From positions 186,001 through 250,000 of the forward strand of contig NZ_CP118611.1 of assembly GCF_028993555.1 (NCBI RefSeq): DNA of 64,000 nucleotides, written 5' to 3'. Position numbers and translations under genes: made by a program. A model generated the notes under the pieces. The model had not been told where the DNA came from and made no database searches. It saw nothing but the letters and a program-made list of their open reading frames with translations. Shown here in pieces: positions 56,275 through 64,000 of this stretch; positions within the stretch are counted from its first letter, which is position 1, and each line of letters opens with the position of its first letter. This DNA is from Ensifer adhaerens. GTDB taxonomy: Bacteria; Pseudomonadota; Alphaproteobacteria; Rhizobiales; Rhizobiaceae.

Positions 56275-57710
56275 CCGCCGCAGTCCTCCTTTCGTCGCTC
56301 CTTGCAAGCCTGCCGGAAATCATCGTGATCACGGGGGCCTGCATCCTTTTGATCGCCGGCCAATTCGTGCCGAAGGGGCAGGAAGCCGTCCTTGTCTGGG
56401 CCTCGGTCGCCGTTGTGCTGCTTGCCGCGCTGGTAACATTCACGCTGTCGGGTGGCGCGCAACCGGCCTATGCGGGCATGTTTGTCGCCGATCCCTTCTC
56501 CGTCTTCTTCAAATCCGTGTTCTATCTGGCGGTCATCCTGACATTCCTGCTCTCGCGAAAATATACTGACATCGAAGGGATCGGCGGCAGCGAATACTAC
56601 GTCCTGCTGCTCCTTGCGCTTGCTGGCATGATGATCATGGCTTCGGCGACCGATCTCCTGTCGATCTATGTCGGTCTCGAACTGATGGTACTCTGCACCT
56701 ATGTGCTGACCGGTTTCCTTCGGCGCGAACAACGGTCAAACGAGGCGGCGCTGAAATACGTGATCCTCGGTGCGATCTCGACCGGGATATTCCTTTACGG
56801 GATTTCGCTGATCTACGGTCTCACCGGGACAACACGCCTGGACGGAATGGCCGCCGCAGTCACCGGTGATCCGCTCGATCCGGGCTTGCTGCTGGCGGTG
56901 GTCTTCATCGTTGCAGGCCTTGTCTTCAAGATTGGCGCGGTGCCGTTCCACATGTGGGTGCCGGATGTCTACGAGGGTGCACCGACGACGATTACCGCTT
57001 TCATGTCCGTCGGGCCCAAGGCGGCAAGCTTTGCAGTGATCCTCAGGGTATTTCTCAATCCGTTGGTCGCAGGCTCCAACGTCTGGATCATATTGGCCGT
57101 GATCGCGGTGGTGACGATGGCGCTCGGCAGTTTCGTGGCACTGGTGCAGGATAACTTCAAGCGCTTGCTCGCCTATTCCAGCATCGCCCATGCCGGCTTT
57201 GCCATCTTTGGCATCGTGGCGGGCGGTGCCGATGGGGTCGCAAGCGTGATGCTCTACCTCTTGATCTACACCTTCATGAATCTCGGCATCTTCGGCGCCG
57301 TCATCATGATGCGAAACGGCAATTTCTCGGGCGAGGTCATCGAGGACTACGCCGGTTTCGCCAAGCTGCATCCCGGGCTTGCACTGTTGATGCTGCTCTA
57401 TCTGTTTTCGTTGGCGGGCATTCCGCCGACGGCCGGATTTTTTGCCAAATTCTACGTGCTGGTCGCGCTCGTCGAGCGTGGTTTCGTCCTGCTCGCCGTG
57501 ATCGCCGTGCTCTTGAGCGCCGTCGCCGCCTATTTCTACATTCGCGTCGTGATGGTGATGTTCATGCGCGAGCCGGAACGGGTGTTCGAGCCGGCGCTGA
57601 CGCCACTGGTGGCCGCCGCTCTCGCCGTCACCGCAGCCGGCACTGTTGGCATCGGTCTGTTTCCTGCGTGGTTTCTCAGGCTCGCTCAACAGTCGGCCTT
57701 CGGCGGCTGA
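56271..57710 (+). CDS. nuoN: NADH-quinone oxidoreductase subunit N
   Basis: A 479-residue antiporter-like subunit. SIYVGLELMVLCTYVL carries the helix-5 Glu and SVGPKAASFAVILRV the helix-7 Lys. VPFHMWVPDVYEGAPTTITAFMSV and LAYSSIAHAGF are NuoN signatures. It ends the membrane-arm block and is followed by a 154-base gap to nuoA. Confidence 0.93.
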   Translation: MTAAVLLSSLLASLPEIIVITGACILLIAGQFVPKGQEAVLVWASVAVVLLAALVTFTLSGGAQPAYAGMFVADPFSVFFKSVFYLAVILTFLLSRKYTDIEGIGGSEYYVLLLLALAGMMIMASATDLLSIYVGLELMVLCTYVLTGFLRREQRSNEAALKYVILGAISTGIFLYGISLIYGLTGTTRLDGMAAAVTGDPLDPGLLLAVVFIVAGLVFKIGAVPFHMWVPDVYEGAPTTITAFMSVGPKAASFAVILRVFLNPLVAGSNVWIILAVIAVVTMALGSFVALVQDNFKRLLAYSSIAHAGFAIFGIVAGGADGVASVMLYLLIYTFMNLGIFGAVIMMRNGNFSGEVIEDYAGFAKLHPGLALLMLLYLFSLAGIPPTAGFFAKFYVLVALVERGFVLLAVIAVLLSAVAAYFYIRVVMVMFMREPERVFEPALTPLVAAALAVTAAGTVGIGLFPAWFLRLAQQSAFGG

Positions 57711-57864
57711 GCGATCGGATTTGCATTGGCCTATGCGACGGAATAAACTAGCGGTTTAGGAAAGGAATGCCCTTTGTCGCTTCCCCGGGGCGACCGCGTT
57801 ACCGGCCCGAAAGAGCCGATCGCGGCTTGAGCAGCGCCTCCGACGGGTGACCGGGCTGCGCACC

Positions 57865-58230
57865 ATGTCTGCAGCGGAATTCCTGCCGGTTCTTTTCATG
57901 ATCGCCGGAATTGTTCTGGTGGCAGGGGTGACACTTTTTGTTTCCTCTCTGTTGCGGCCGTCCAATCCCTATCCCGAAAAGAACATGCCCTATGAATGCG
58001 GAATGGACCCGGCAGGCGAGGCAGCCGGGGGCCGCTTCAGAGTGCAGTTCTTCATCCTGGCGATCCTCCTGGTCGTCTTCGATGTCGAGGCAATGTTTCT
58101 CTTTCCCTGGGCGGTGGTCCTCAAAGAGATCGGCATCGTTGCCTATCTCGAAATGTTTGTCTTCATCGTGCTGCTTCTCGTGGGTTTCGCCTACGCCTGG
58201 CTGAAGGGAGCGCTGGAATGGGAGGGATAG
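57865..58230 (+). CDS. nuoA: NADH-quinone oxidoreductase subunit A
   Basis: A 121-residue, three-helix subunit. [43 protein letters not shown] is the conserved core loop. ATG 57865 gives the usual length; an upstream GTG at 57847 is possible. It overlaps nuoB by 13 bases. Confidence 0.93.
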   Translation: MSAAEFLPVLFMIAGIVLVAGVTLFVSSLLRPSNPYPEKNMPYECGMDPAGEAAGGRFRVQFFILAILLVVFDVEAMFLFPWAVVLKEIGIVAYLEMFVFIVLLLVGFAYAWLKGALEWEG

Positions 58231-58721
58231 GAAACACCATCCAGGACAGCGTGCTGTTCACCACCGCCGACAGCGTCATCAGTTGGAGTCGAAGGTCGGC
58301 CCTGTGGCCTGAGACCTTCGGGATCGCCTGCTGCGCCATAGAAATGATCTCGGCGGGATGCGCGCGCTACGATCTCGATCGTTTCGGTGTGGTGTTCCGC
58401 CCTTCGCCGCGGCAGTCCGATGTGATGATCATTGCCGGTACCGTGACCCGGAAGTTCGCGCCTGTCGTGCGCAGGCTTTACGACCAGATGCCGGAGCCGC
58501 GCTGGGTGATCGCCATGGGTACCTGCGCCATATCGGGCGGGGTCTACAACACCTATGCCGTGGTGCAGGGGTCTGAAACCTTCGTCCCGGTCGACGTGCA
58601 CGTGCCTGGCTGTCCACCACGCCCCGAGGCGCTGATGCACGGGTTCCTGCTGCTTCAAGAAAAGATCAAGAGGTCCCGCGCGTTGGCCGGGACACCGCTC
58701 GATCGGGTTGTTTCATCATGA
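58218..58721 (+). CDS. nuoB: NADH-quinone oxidoreductase subunit B
   Basis: A 167-residue subunit carrying cluster N2. Its four ligands are Cys38-Cys39 (GIACCAIEM), Cys103 (GTCAISGG) and Cys132 ([12 protein letters not shown]). It starts at ATG 58218 within nuoA and its stop overlaps nuoC. Confidence 0.95.
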   Translation: MGGIGNTIQDSVLFTTADSVISWSRRSALWPETFGIACCAIEMISAGCARYDLDRFGVVFRPSPRQSDVMIIAGTVTRKFAPVVRRLYDQMPEPRWVIAMGTCAISGGVYNTYAVVQGSETFVPVDVHVPGCPPRPEALMHGFLLLQEKIKRSRALAGTPLDRVVSS

Positions 58722-59254
58722 GTGTCGAGCCGTCTCTCAAGCGCGCTCCGATCCTGGAGCGCTTCGGGGAAACGATCGAGGATCTCGGCAATGCGCATGG
58801 CATCGACGTCTTTGTCGTTCCGCCTGAGATGATTGTCGAGTTCTGCCGGCTCCTGAAGGACCATCCTGAGCTCAGGTTCAACTTCCTTTCCGACATCTGC
58901 GGCGTTGACCACTATCCCGAAACGCCGCGTTTCGAGGCAGTTTATCACCTCTATTCGCTGCCCAACCGCTGGCGGGTTCGCATCAAGTGCCGGCTCGGCG
59001 AGCCGCCTGAAATCCCCTCGGTCACCGGGGTCTGGCGCACCGCCAACTGGCACGAGCGCGAGGCCTGGGACATGTATGGTATCCGTTTTCAGGGGCATCC
59101 CGATTTGCGCCGGATCTATATGTGGGAGGGATTCGAGGGTTTTCCCCAGCGCAAGGATTTCCCACTCAGGGGGTACAAGGACAAGCTGAACCCGTTTGGT
59201 GCCGAAGGTCCGCCGCCGACACAGCCCGACCTCGCCACGCGGGACATGCCATAG
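58718..59254 (+). CDS. nuoC: NADH-quinone oxidoreductase subunit C
   Basis: A 178-residue peripheral-arm subunit. ITDLDRYPE-like sequence is present as [23 protein letters not shown], followed by [26 protein letters not shown] and [12 protein letters not shown], the 30-kDa subunit signature. Separate nuoC and nuoD genes, not the fused form of enterobacteria. Confidence 0.93.
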   Translation: MSVEPSLKRAPILERFGETIEDLGNAHGIDVFVVPPEMIVEFCRLLKDHPELRFNFLSDICGVDHYPETPRFEAVYHLYSLPNRWRVRIKCRLGEPPEIPSVTGVWRTANWHEREAWDMYGIRFQGHPDLRRIYMWEGFEGFPQRKDFPLRGYKDKLNPFGAEGPPPTQPDLATRDMP

Positions 59255-59344
59255 GAAGGGAGAAGGAAAGGCGCGCGGTTTTCCGCCGGGACCGATCCGA
59301 GATCATCATGAACTACGGAGGCCGATCGACGCCGGAGAGTTGAG

Positions 59345-60559
59345 ATGACCGAAGTCACCGAGCTCACGAGGCCGGAAGGGGAAGCGCTGAATAGCAAGGA
59401 GGTGCTTCTCAACCTCGGGCCGCAACACCCCAGCACCCATGGGGTCCTCCGGCTCGTCCTTCAACTGGACGGCGAATATGTCGAGCGCGTGGATCCCCAT
59501 ATCGGCTACCTGCATCGCGGCACCGAAAAACTGGCGGAAAGCTTTACCTATACGCAGATCTTTCCGTTGACCGATCGGCTCGACTATCTTTGCCCTCCCT
59601 CGAACAATCTGGCCTTCGCGCTCGCGGTGGAGAAGCTGCTCGGCATCGAGGCCCCGATCCGGGCGCAATACATCCGCGTGATGATGGCGGAGCTCGCGCG
59701 CATCTCCGGCCATCTGCTGATCACCGGCGCACTGCCGATGGATCTCGGCGCCATGACTGCGCTGCTTTACGTCATGCGCGAGCGTGAAATGATCATGGAT
59801 CTCCTCGAAATGGTCACCGGTGCACGCATGCACACGTCCTTCTGCCGGGTTGGTGGGGTGCGCGAGGATCTGCCCGACGGCTTCATCCCGAAGATCAGGG
59901 AATTTTGCGAGATCTTTCCGAACCGGATCCGCGACTACGAGCGGCTGCTCGAGAACAATCGGGTGTTCCTCAACCGCACCCAGGGGATCGGCGTGATCGC
60001 GGCCGAAGACGCCATAGATCTCGGCCTGAGCGGTCCGAACCTGCGGGCTTCCGGCGTCGACTGGGATATCCGCCGTGACGAGCCCTACGAGATCTACGAC
60101 CGGCTCGATTTCAATGTCATCACGCGCAACGAAGGCGATTGTTATGCGCGTTGGCGGTGCCGGGTCGATGAGATGCGCGAAAGCATCCGTATCATCGAAC
60201 AATGCATCGACCAGATGCCTGAGGGCCCGTTCCAGGTCGATATGCCGACGATCGCATTCCCCGTCGACAAGGAGCGCGTCCATTGCTCGATGGAGGCGTT
60301 GATCCAGCACTTCGATTTATCGGCCTACGGCTTCAGCGTGCCGAAGGGCGAGGTCTATTCGGCAATCGAGGCACCCAAGGGTGAACTCGGCTTCTACATC
60401 ATCAGCGACGGATCGCCGAAACCGTTCCGCATGAAGGTCAGGGCACCCTCGTTCGTCAACCTTCAAGGAGTCTTCGGCGCCACGAACGCGCGCTATCTGG
60501 CGGACATGATCGCGGTGCTCGGCAGCCTCGATCCTGTGATGGCGGAGGTGGACAAGTAA
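59345..60559 (+). CDS. nuoD: NADH-quinone oxidoreductase subunit D
   Basis: A 404-residue 49-kDa subunit lining the quinone site. NLGPQHPSTHGVLRLVLQLDGE and DPHIGYLHRGTEKLAE are the diagnostic segments, with the quinone-binding His in the first; SGPNLRASGVDWDIR and GKGELGFYIISDGS-like GELGFYIISDGSPKPFRMK close it. A 90-base gap separates it from nuoC. Confidence 0.95.
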   Translation: MTEVTELTRPEGEALNSKEVLLNLGPQHPSTHGVLRLVLQLDGEYVERVDPHIGYLHRGTEKLAESFTYTQIFPLTDRLDYLCPPSNNLAFALAVEKLLGIEAPIRAQYIRVMMAELARISGHLLITGALPMDLGAMTALLYVMREREMIMDLLEMVTGARMHTSFCRVGGVREDLPDGFIPKIREFCEIFPNRIRDYERLLENNRVFLNRTQGIGVIAAEDAIDLGLSGPNLRASGVDWDIRRDEPYEIYDRLDFNVITRNEGDCYARWRCRVDEMRESIRIIEQCIDQMPEGPFQVDMPTIAFPVDKERVHCSMEALIQHFDLSAYGFSVPKGEVYSAIEAPKGELGFYIISDGSPKPFRMKVRAPSFVNLQGVFGATNARYLADMIAVLGSLDPVMAEVDK

Positions 60560-60575
60560 CGGAGATTTGGACGTG

Positions 60576-61088
60576 ATGACGATGCGCGAAAAGATCGAAC
60601 AGGCGGCGGAGCGGTATCCCGACCAGCGCTCGGCGATCATGCCCGCGCTTCTGATCGCGCAGAGTGAGCATGGCCATCTGCCCGGGCCGGTGCTGGAAGA
60701 GGTTGCCGATATCCTCGGCGTCGAGCGGATCTGGGTCTACGAACTGGCAACCTTCTACACCCTCTTCCATACCGAGCCGGTGGGGATGTTCCATCTGCAA
60801 CTCTGCGACAATGTCTCCTGCATGCTGCGGCGGTCCGAAGACCTGCTGAAGCATCTCGAAGAAGTCCTCGCGATCAGGAAGGGCGTAACGACGGGAGACG
60901 GTCTGTTCACGCTCTCGACCGTCGAATGCCTCGGCGCCTGTGAGATGGCCCCGGTCATGCAGGTCGGCGACGACTATCACGGCAATCTCGACATAGAGCG
61001 GATCGATGCGCTCCTCGCCCGGTTGCGTGCGATGGTGCCGGACGCGGCGGCAGCCGCTCGCGCTGCCGCGGAACCATCGGGGAACTAG
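60576..61088 (+). CDS. nuoE: NADH-quinone oxidoreductase subunit E
   Basis: A 170-residue thioredoxin-fold subunit with a 2Fe-2S cluster (N1a type). Ligands lie in LQLCDNVSCML (C-x4-C) and TVECLGACEMAP (C-x3-C). GTG 60573 and ATG 60582 are alternative starts; GGAG at 60561 fits GTG/ATG 60573-60576 best. Confidence 0.92.
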   Translation: MTMREKIEQAAERYPDQRSAIMPALLIAQSEHGHLPGPVLEEVADILGVERIWVYELATFYTLFHTEPVGMFHLQLCDNVSCMLRRSEDLLKHLEEVLAIRKGVTTGDGLFTLSTVECLGACEMAPVMQVGDDYHGNLDIERIDALLARLRAMVPDAAAAARAAAEPSGN

Positions 61089-61092
61089 CGCC

Positions 61093-62358
61093 ATGTTCGA
61101 ACGGGTTCTTCTGAAGAACGTGGACGTGCCGGACGGACATCTCCTCTCCACCTATGAGGCCGGCGGCGGCTACCGAGCGCTTGCCAAAGCCCTCACGGAG
61201 TACACGCCCGACGAGATCATCGATCTCGTCAAGCGGTCGAACCTGCGTGGTCGCGGTGGGGCCGGGTTTCCGACGGGCATGAAGTGGAGTTTCGTGCCTA
61301 AGCGGGCAGACAAGCCGAAGTATCTGTGTTGCAACGCCGACGAAGGGGAGCCTGGCACGTTCAAGGACCGCATCGTCATGGAGCGCGACCCGCATCAACT
61401 GATCGAGGGCATCGCGATCAGTGCCTATGCGATCGGGGCGGCGGTCGCCTATGTCTACATTCGCGGAGAGTATGTGCTGGCGATCCGGAGGCTGGAACAG
61501 GCGATCGCGGAGGCAAAGGCCAAAGGGTATCTCGGAGCACGCATACTGGGATCAGACTTCAATTTCATCGTGCACGTTCATTGCGGCGCGGGCGCCTATA
61601 TTTGCGGCGAGGAAACCGCAATGCTCGACTCGCTTGAGGGCAAGAGGGCACAGCCGCGCCTGAAACCGCCGTTTCCGGCCGTTGCCGGGCTCTATGCCAG
61701 TCCGACGGTCATCAACAATGTCGAGACGCTGGTCTGCGTGCCGCATATCGTGGCACGAGGCGCCGACTGGTTCCGCAGTATCGGGCCGGAGAAGAGCCCC
61801 GGCCCGAAGCTCTATTGCGTCAGCGGGCAGGTGCGCAAACCCGGGCTTTATGAACTGCCGATGGGAATTCCGCTTCGCGAGCTCGTCGAGGACCATGCGG
61901 GCGGGCCGCCGCCCGGGCGCAAGATCAAGGCGGTAATCCCCGGTGGGGTTTCCGCGCCGGTGATTCCTGAGCGGGGCCTGGACGTCGGGATGGACTTTGA
62001 CACGCTAGCCGCCGCGGGCACGATGCTGGGCTCGGCCGGGGTGATCGTCGTCGACGACGCGACCTGCATGGTCAGGGTCGCCACCCGCATCATCGAGTTC
62101 TTTCACCACGAATCCTGCGGCAAGTGCACGCCTTGCCGCGAGGGACTGAACTGGGTGGTGAAGGTGTTGCGCCGGATCGAAGCGGGCGAGGGGGCGGCCG
62201 GCGACATGGAGCAGTTGGACATGCTCTGCAAGGGCATTTTCGGCAACACGTTCTGTGCTTTGGGTGATGGCGCGGCGATGGGGTTGCGCGCTTCACTGGC
62301 GCATTTCCGCGAGGAGTTCGTCGCCCATATCGAGGAGCGGAGGTGTCCGTTCCACTAG
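61093..62358 (+). CDS. nuoF: NADH-quinone oxidoreductase subunit F
   Basis: A 421-residue NADH- and FMN-binding subunit. LRGRGGAGFPTGMKW, CNADEGEPGTFKDR and GAYICGEETAMLDSLEG form the NADH/FMN site; the N3 4Fe-4S ligands are in ESCGKCTPCREG and NTFCALGDGAA. The TAG stop shares its last base with a hairpin repeat element. Confidence 0.95.
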   Translation: MFERVLLKNVDVPDGHLLSTYEAGGGYRALAKALTEYTPDEIIDLVKRSNLRGRGGAGFPTGMKWSFVPKRADKPKYLCCNADEGEPGTFKDRIVMERDPHQLIEGIAISAYAIGAAVAYVYIRGEYVLAIRRLEQAIAEAKAKGYLGARILGSDFNFIVHVHCGAGAYICGEETAMLDSLEGKRAQPRLKPPFPAVAGLYASPTVINNVETLVCVPHIVARGADWFRSIGPEKSPGPKLYCVSGQVRKPGLYELPMGIPLRELVEDHAGGPPPGRKIKAVIPGGVSAPVIPERGLDVGMDFDTLAAAGTMLGSAGVIVVDDATCMVRVATRIIEFFHHESCGKCTPCREGLNWVVKVLRRIEAGEGAAGDMEQLDMLCKGIFGNTFCALGDGAAMGLRASLAHFREEFVAHIEERRCPFH

Positions 62359-62479
62359 AGCGGGATGAGGAAAATCATCCTGCTCCAACTTATGAGAACC
62401 GATCACGTCTATGATTTTGGGCCAGTCCAACTCCAAAACATCGTGATCTTGGGAGCACCCCGGCGCGGGCGAGTAAGTC
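62358..62479. repeat. Palindromic intergenic repeat-like element between nuoF and nuoG
   Basis: GAGCGGGATGA (62358-62368) and TCATCCTGCTC (62375-62385) form an 11-base stem with one wobble, around GGAAAA. The sequence CTAGAGCGGGATGAGGAAAA resembles a rhizobial intergenic palindrome family as I remember it. The remaining 94 bases to nuoG have no clear gene, and the nuoG ATG has only a weak ribosome site. Confidence 0.6.
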
Positions 62480-64000
62480 ATGGTGAGCGTTACGATCAAC
62501 GGGCAAGTTCTGGAAGTCGAGGCGGGCTCTAGCGTGTTGCAGGCCGCGCGACAATTGGGTGTCGACGTTCCGACCTTCTGCTACCTGAAGCGCCTGCCGC
62601 CGCTTGCCTCCTGTCGCATGTGTCTCGTCGAGATCGAGGGGCTGCGGCGGTTGCAGCCGTCCTGCGCCACCGCGGTCACGGACGGCATGGTCGTGCGGAC
62701 CAACACGACGCTGATCGATGAAACGCGTTCGTCCATGCTCGACATGCTGCTCGCCAACCACCCTCTCGACTGTCCGATCTGCGACAAGGGCGGCGAGTGC
62801 GAACTCCAGGACATGGTGATGGCCTATGGCCCGGGGAGGAGCCGCTTTCGTGATCCCAAACGCGTGTTTCACTCTCGCGACATTCGCCTGAGCCCGGTCG
62901 TGATCATGAACGTCAACCGCTGCATCCAGTGCCAGCGCTGCGTGCGGATGTGCGAGGAGGTCGTTGGCGCTGTCGCGCTCGGCACCGTCGAGAAAGGCAT
63001 GGATACCGCCGTCACCGGCTTCGAGGGTAGTCTTGCCAGTTGCGACCAGTGCGGCAACTGCATCGAAGTATGCCCGGTCGGCGCGCTGATGAGCTTTCCC
63101 TACCGCTACAAGGCGCGGCCCTGGGATCTCGCCGAGACCGATACTGTCTGCCCGCACTGCGGCACCGGATGTCAGCTGACCGTCGGGGCCCGCAAGGGCG
63201 AGTTCATGCGGGTCCGCTCCAAGGAGGAGCACGGCGTCAACCGCGAGACGCTTTGTGCGCGTGGCCGGTTCGGCCTCGACTTCATCGAGGGGCATGATCG
63301 GGTCAAGCGGCCGATGATCCGTCGCGATGGCGCCTTGGTTGCAGTTTCCTGGGACGAAGCTGGAGACTATCTGCGCCGGCGGCTAACGGCGGTTGAAAGC
63401 AAGGCTGCTGGCGGCGTTGTCTCGCCGCGCCTGCCAAACGAGGTGCTTTATCAGTTCCAGAAACTCATGCGCACGGTCTTTCGGACCAACAACATCGACT
63501 GTTCGTCGCGCTGGTCCACCCCCTTCGATACGCTTGCCCCGCTGATGGCGAGCTACAGTCGTGCGCCTTTGAAGGAGGTACTCGGCGTCGATTGCGTGCT
63601 TGTCATCGGTGGCAACGTGACCGAGGAAAACCCGGTTACCGAATATCTGCTGCGGGACGCGGCGCGGCGGCGCGGCACCGGATTGCTCATGCTAGCGACG
63701 CGGCCTTCCCGTCTTGACGCCGATGCGGAGGCTGTGGTTCGCATACCGCCAGGCGGCGAGGCCACGAGCATTGCGGCCGTGGTCACCGGGCTTGTTATGG
63801 CCGCCGGCGAGAGGCTATCGGGCAACACTCTTGCAGAACTCGGAGCCATTGGCGCCAAGCCCGCGAGCGGTGACGAACCGGATCGTCTGGGCGCTGCGCT
63901 TGACGAAGCTAGCACGGTCGCCCTGCTCGTCAGTGTCGACCTCCTGAGGTCCTCTGAAGCGCGCGCGACATTGCAGCAACTCAGCAACCTGCTGCAACTT
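62480..64000 (+). CDS. nuoG: NADH-quinone oxidoreductase subunit G (N-terminal part, cut by window end)
   Basis: Open to the right edge, 507 residues visible. Iron-sulphur ligands in order: 2Fe-2S (TFCYLKRLPPLASCRMCLVEI, QPSCATAV), the His-Cys cluster (ANHPLDCPICDKGGECELQ), two 4Fe-4S sites (NRCIQCQRCVRMCEE; CDQCGNCIEVCPVGA), then a molybdopterin-type domain beginning CPHCGTGCQL...LCARGRFG. That last set would hold an extra N7-type cluster, present only in some NuoG. GTG 62483 is an alternative start. The C-terminus and genes nuoH/nuoI lie beyond the window. Confidence 0.93.
   Translation, partial: MVSVTINGQVLEVEAGSSVLQAARQLGVDVPTFCYLKRLPPLASCRMCLVEIEGLRRLQPSCATAVTDGMVVRTNTTLIDETRSSMLDMLLANHPLDCPICDKGGECELQDMVMAYGPGRSRFRDPKRVFHSRDIRLSPVVIMNVNRCIQCQRCVRMCEEVVGAVALGTVEKGMDTAVTGFEGSLASCDQCGNCIEVCPVGALMSFPYRYKARPWDLAETDTVCPHCGTGCQLTVGARKGEFMRVRSKEEHGVNRETLCARGRFGLDFIEGHDRVKRPMIRRDGALVAVSWDEAGDYLRRRLTAVESKAAGGVVSPRLPNEVLYQFQKLMRTVFRTNNIDCSSRWSTPFDTLAPLMASYSRAPLKEVLGVDCVLVIGGNVTEENPVTEYLLRDAARRRGTGLLMLATRPSRLDADAEAVVRIPPGGEATSIAAVVTGLVMAAGERLSGNTLAELGAIGAKPASGDEPDRLGAALDEASTVALLVSVDLLRSSEARATLQQLSNLLQL

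Noticed and set aside
54724..56307. A 527-codon minus-strand open frame
   Set aside because: Antisense to nuoM, with a highly charged, repetitive composition and no recognisable domain.

Overview
The window looks like a large replicon (possibly a megaplasmid or chromid) of a plant-associated alphaproteobacterium of the Rhizobiaceae, Sinorhizobium/Ensifer- or Agrobacterium-like. The evidence is GC-rich coding with dense overlapping operons, a pectin/galacturonate cluster whose enzymes closely resemble my recollection of the Agrobacterium Udh/Gci/KdgD set, quaternary-amine catabolism genes, and an accessory complex I operon of the kind rhizobia carry. I see no rRNA, tRNA, transposase, phage gene or CRISPR array. 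All calls come from reading translations and motifs; no database search was run.

Region 1 (1-20708) is a pectin/oligogalacturonide catabolic locus. It holds a dipeptide-type ABC transporter (779-4290, with the tail of a binding protein at 1-228), the cupin KdgF, two tandem FadR-type GntR regulators, alpha-ketoglutarate-semialdehyde dehydrogenase, uronate dehydrogenase, then divergently KduI, KduD, a KdgD-type dehydratase and D-galactarolactone cycloisomerase. An AraC regulator, a sugar ABC transporter resembling TogMNAB, a leaderless GH28 polygalacturonase and a GH105 unsaturated uronyl hydrolase follow. Saturated galacturonate can run Udh-Gci-KdgD-KGSADH to 2-oxoglutarate. Unsaturated ends can run KdgF/KduI-KduD to 2-keto-3-deoxygluconate, whose later enzymes are not in the window.

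Region 2 (20965-50185) appears to be a betaine / cyclic imino-acid catabolic supercluster. It has two paralogous ProXWV-type uptake systems (24671-27679 and 35747-38808), two D-amino-acid-oxidase-family flavoproteins each paired with a DHDPS-superfamily lyase, an aldehyde dehydrogenase, an LDH2-family reductase, a P5C-reductase-like protein, two DgcA/TMADH-type demethylase-like flavoproteins, a DMSP-lyase-family cupin, EtfBA, glutathione-dependent formaldehyde oxidation (AdhC, Gfa), and a Rieske oxygenase with its reductase. Five regulators (GlxA/AraC, GntR, TetR, LysR types plus divergent control regions) have visible dyad operators. The sequence suggests uptake of an N-methylated amino acid, oxidative demethylation with electrons to ETF, formaldehyde disposal, and ring opening to a central-metabolism keto acid. 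Proline betaine, hydroxyproline betaine, pipecolate betaine and glycine betaine are the candidate substrates; the exact one cannot be read from sequence.

Region 3 (50501-64000) is an accessory NADH:quinone oxidoreductase operon in permuted order: nuoJ, nuoK, an antiporter-like subunit, a small two-helix protein, a second long antiporter-like subunit, nuoM, nuoN, nuoA, B, C, D, E, F and the start of nuoG. It has four antiporter-type subunits instead of the canonical three, and a palindromic repeat element lies between nuoF and nuoG. nuoH and nuoI are not in the window and may lie beyond its right edge.
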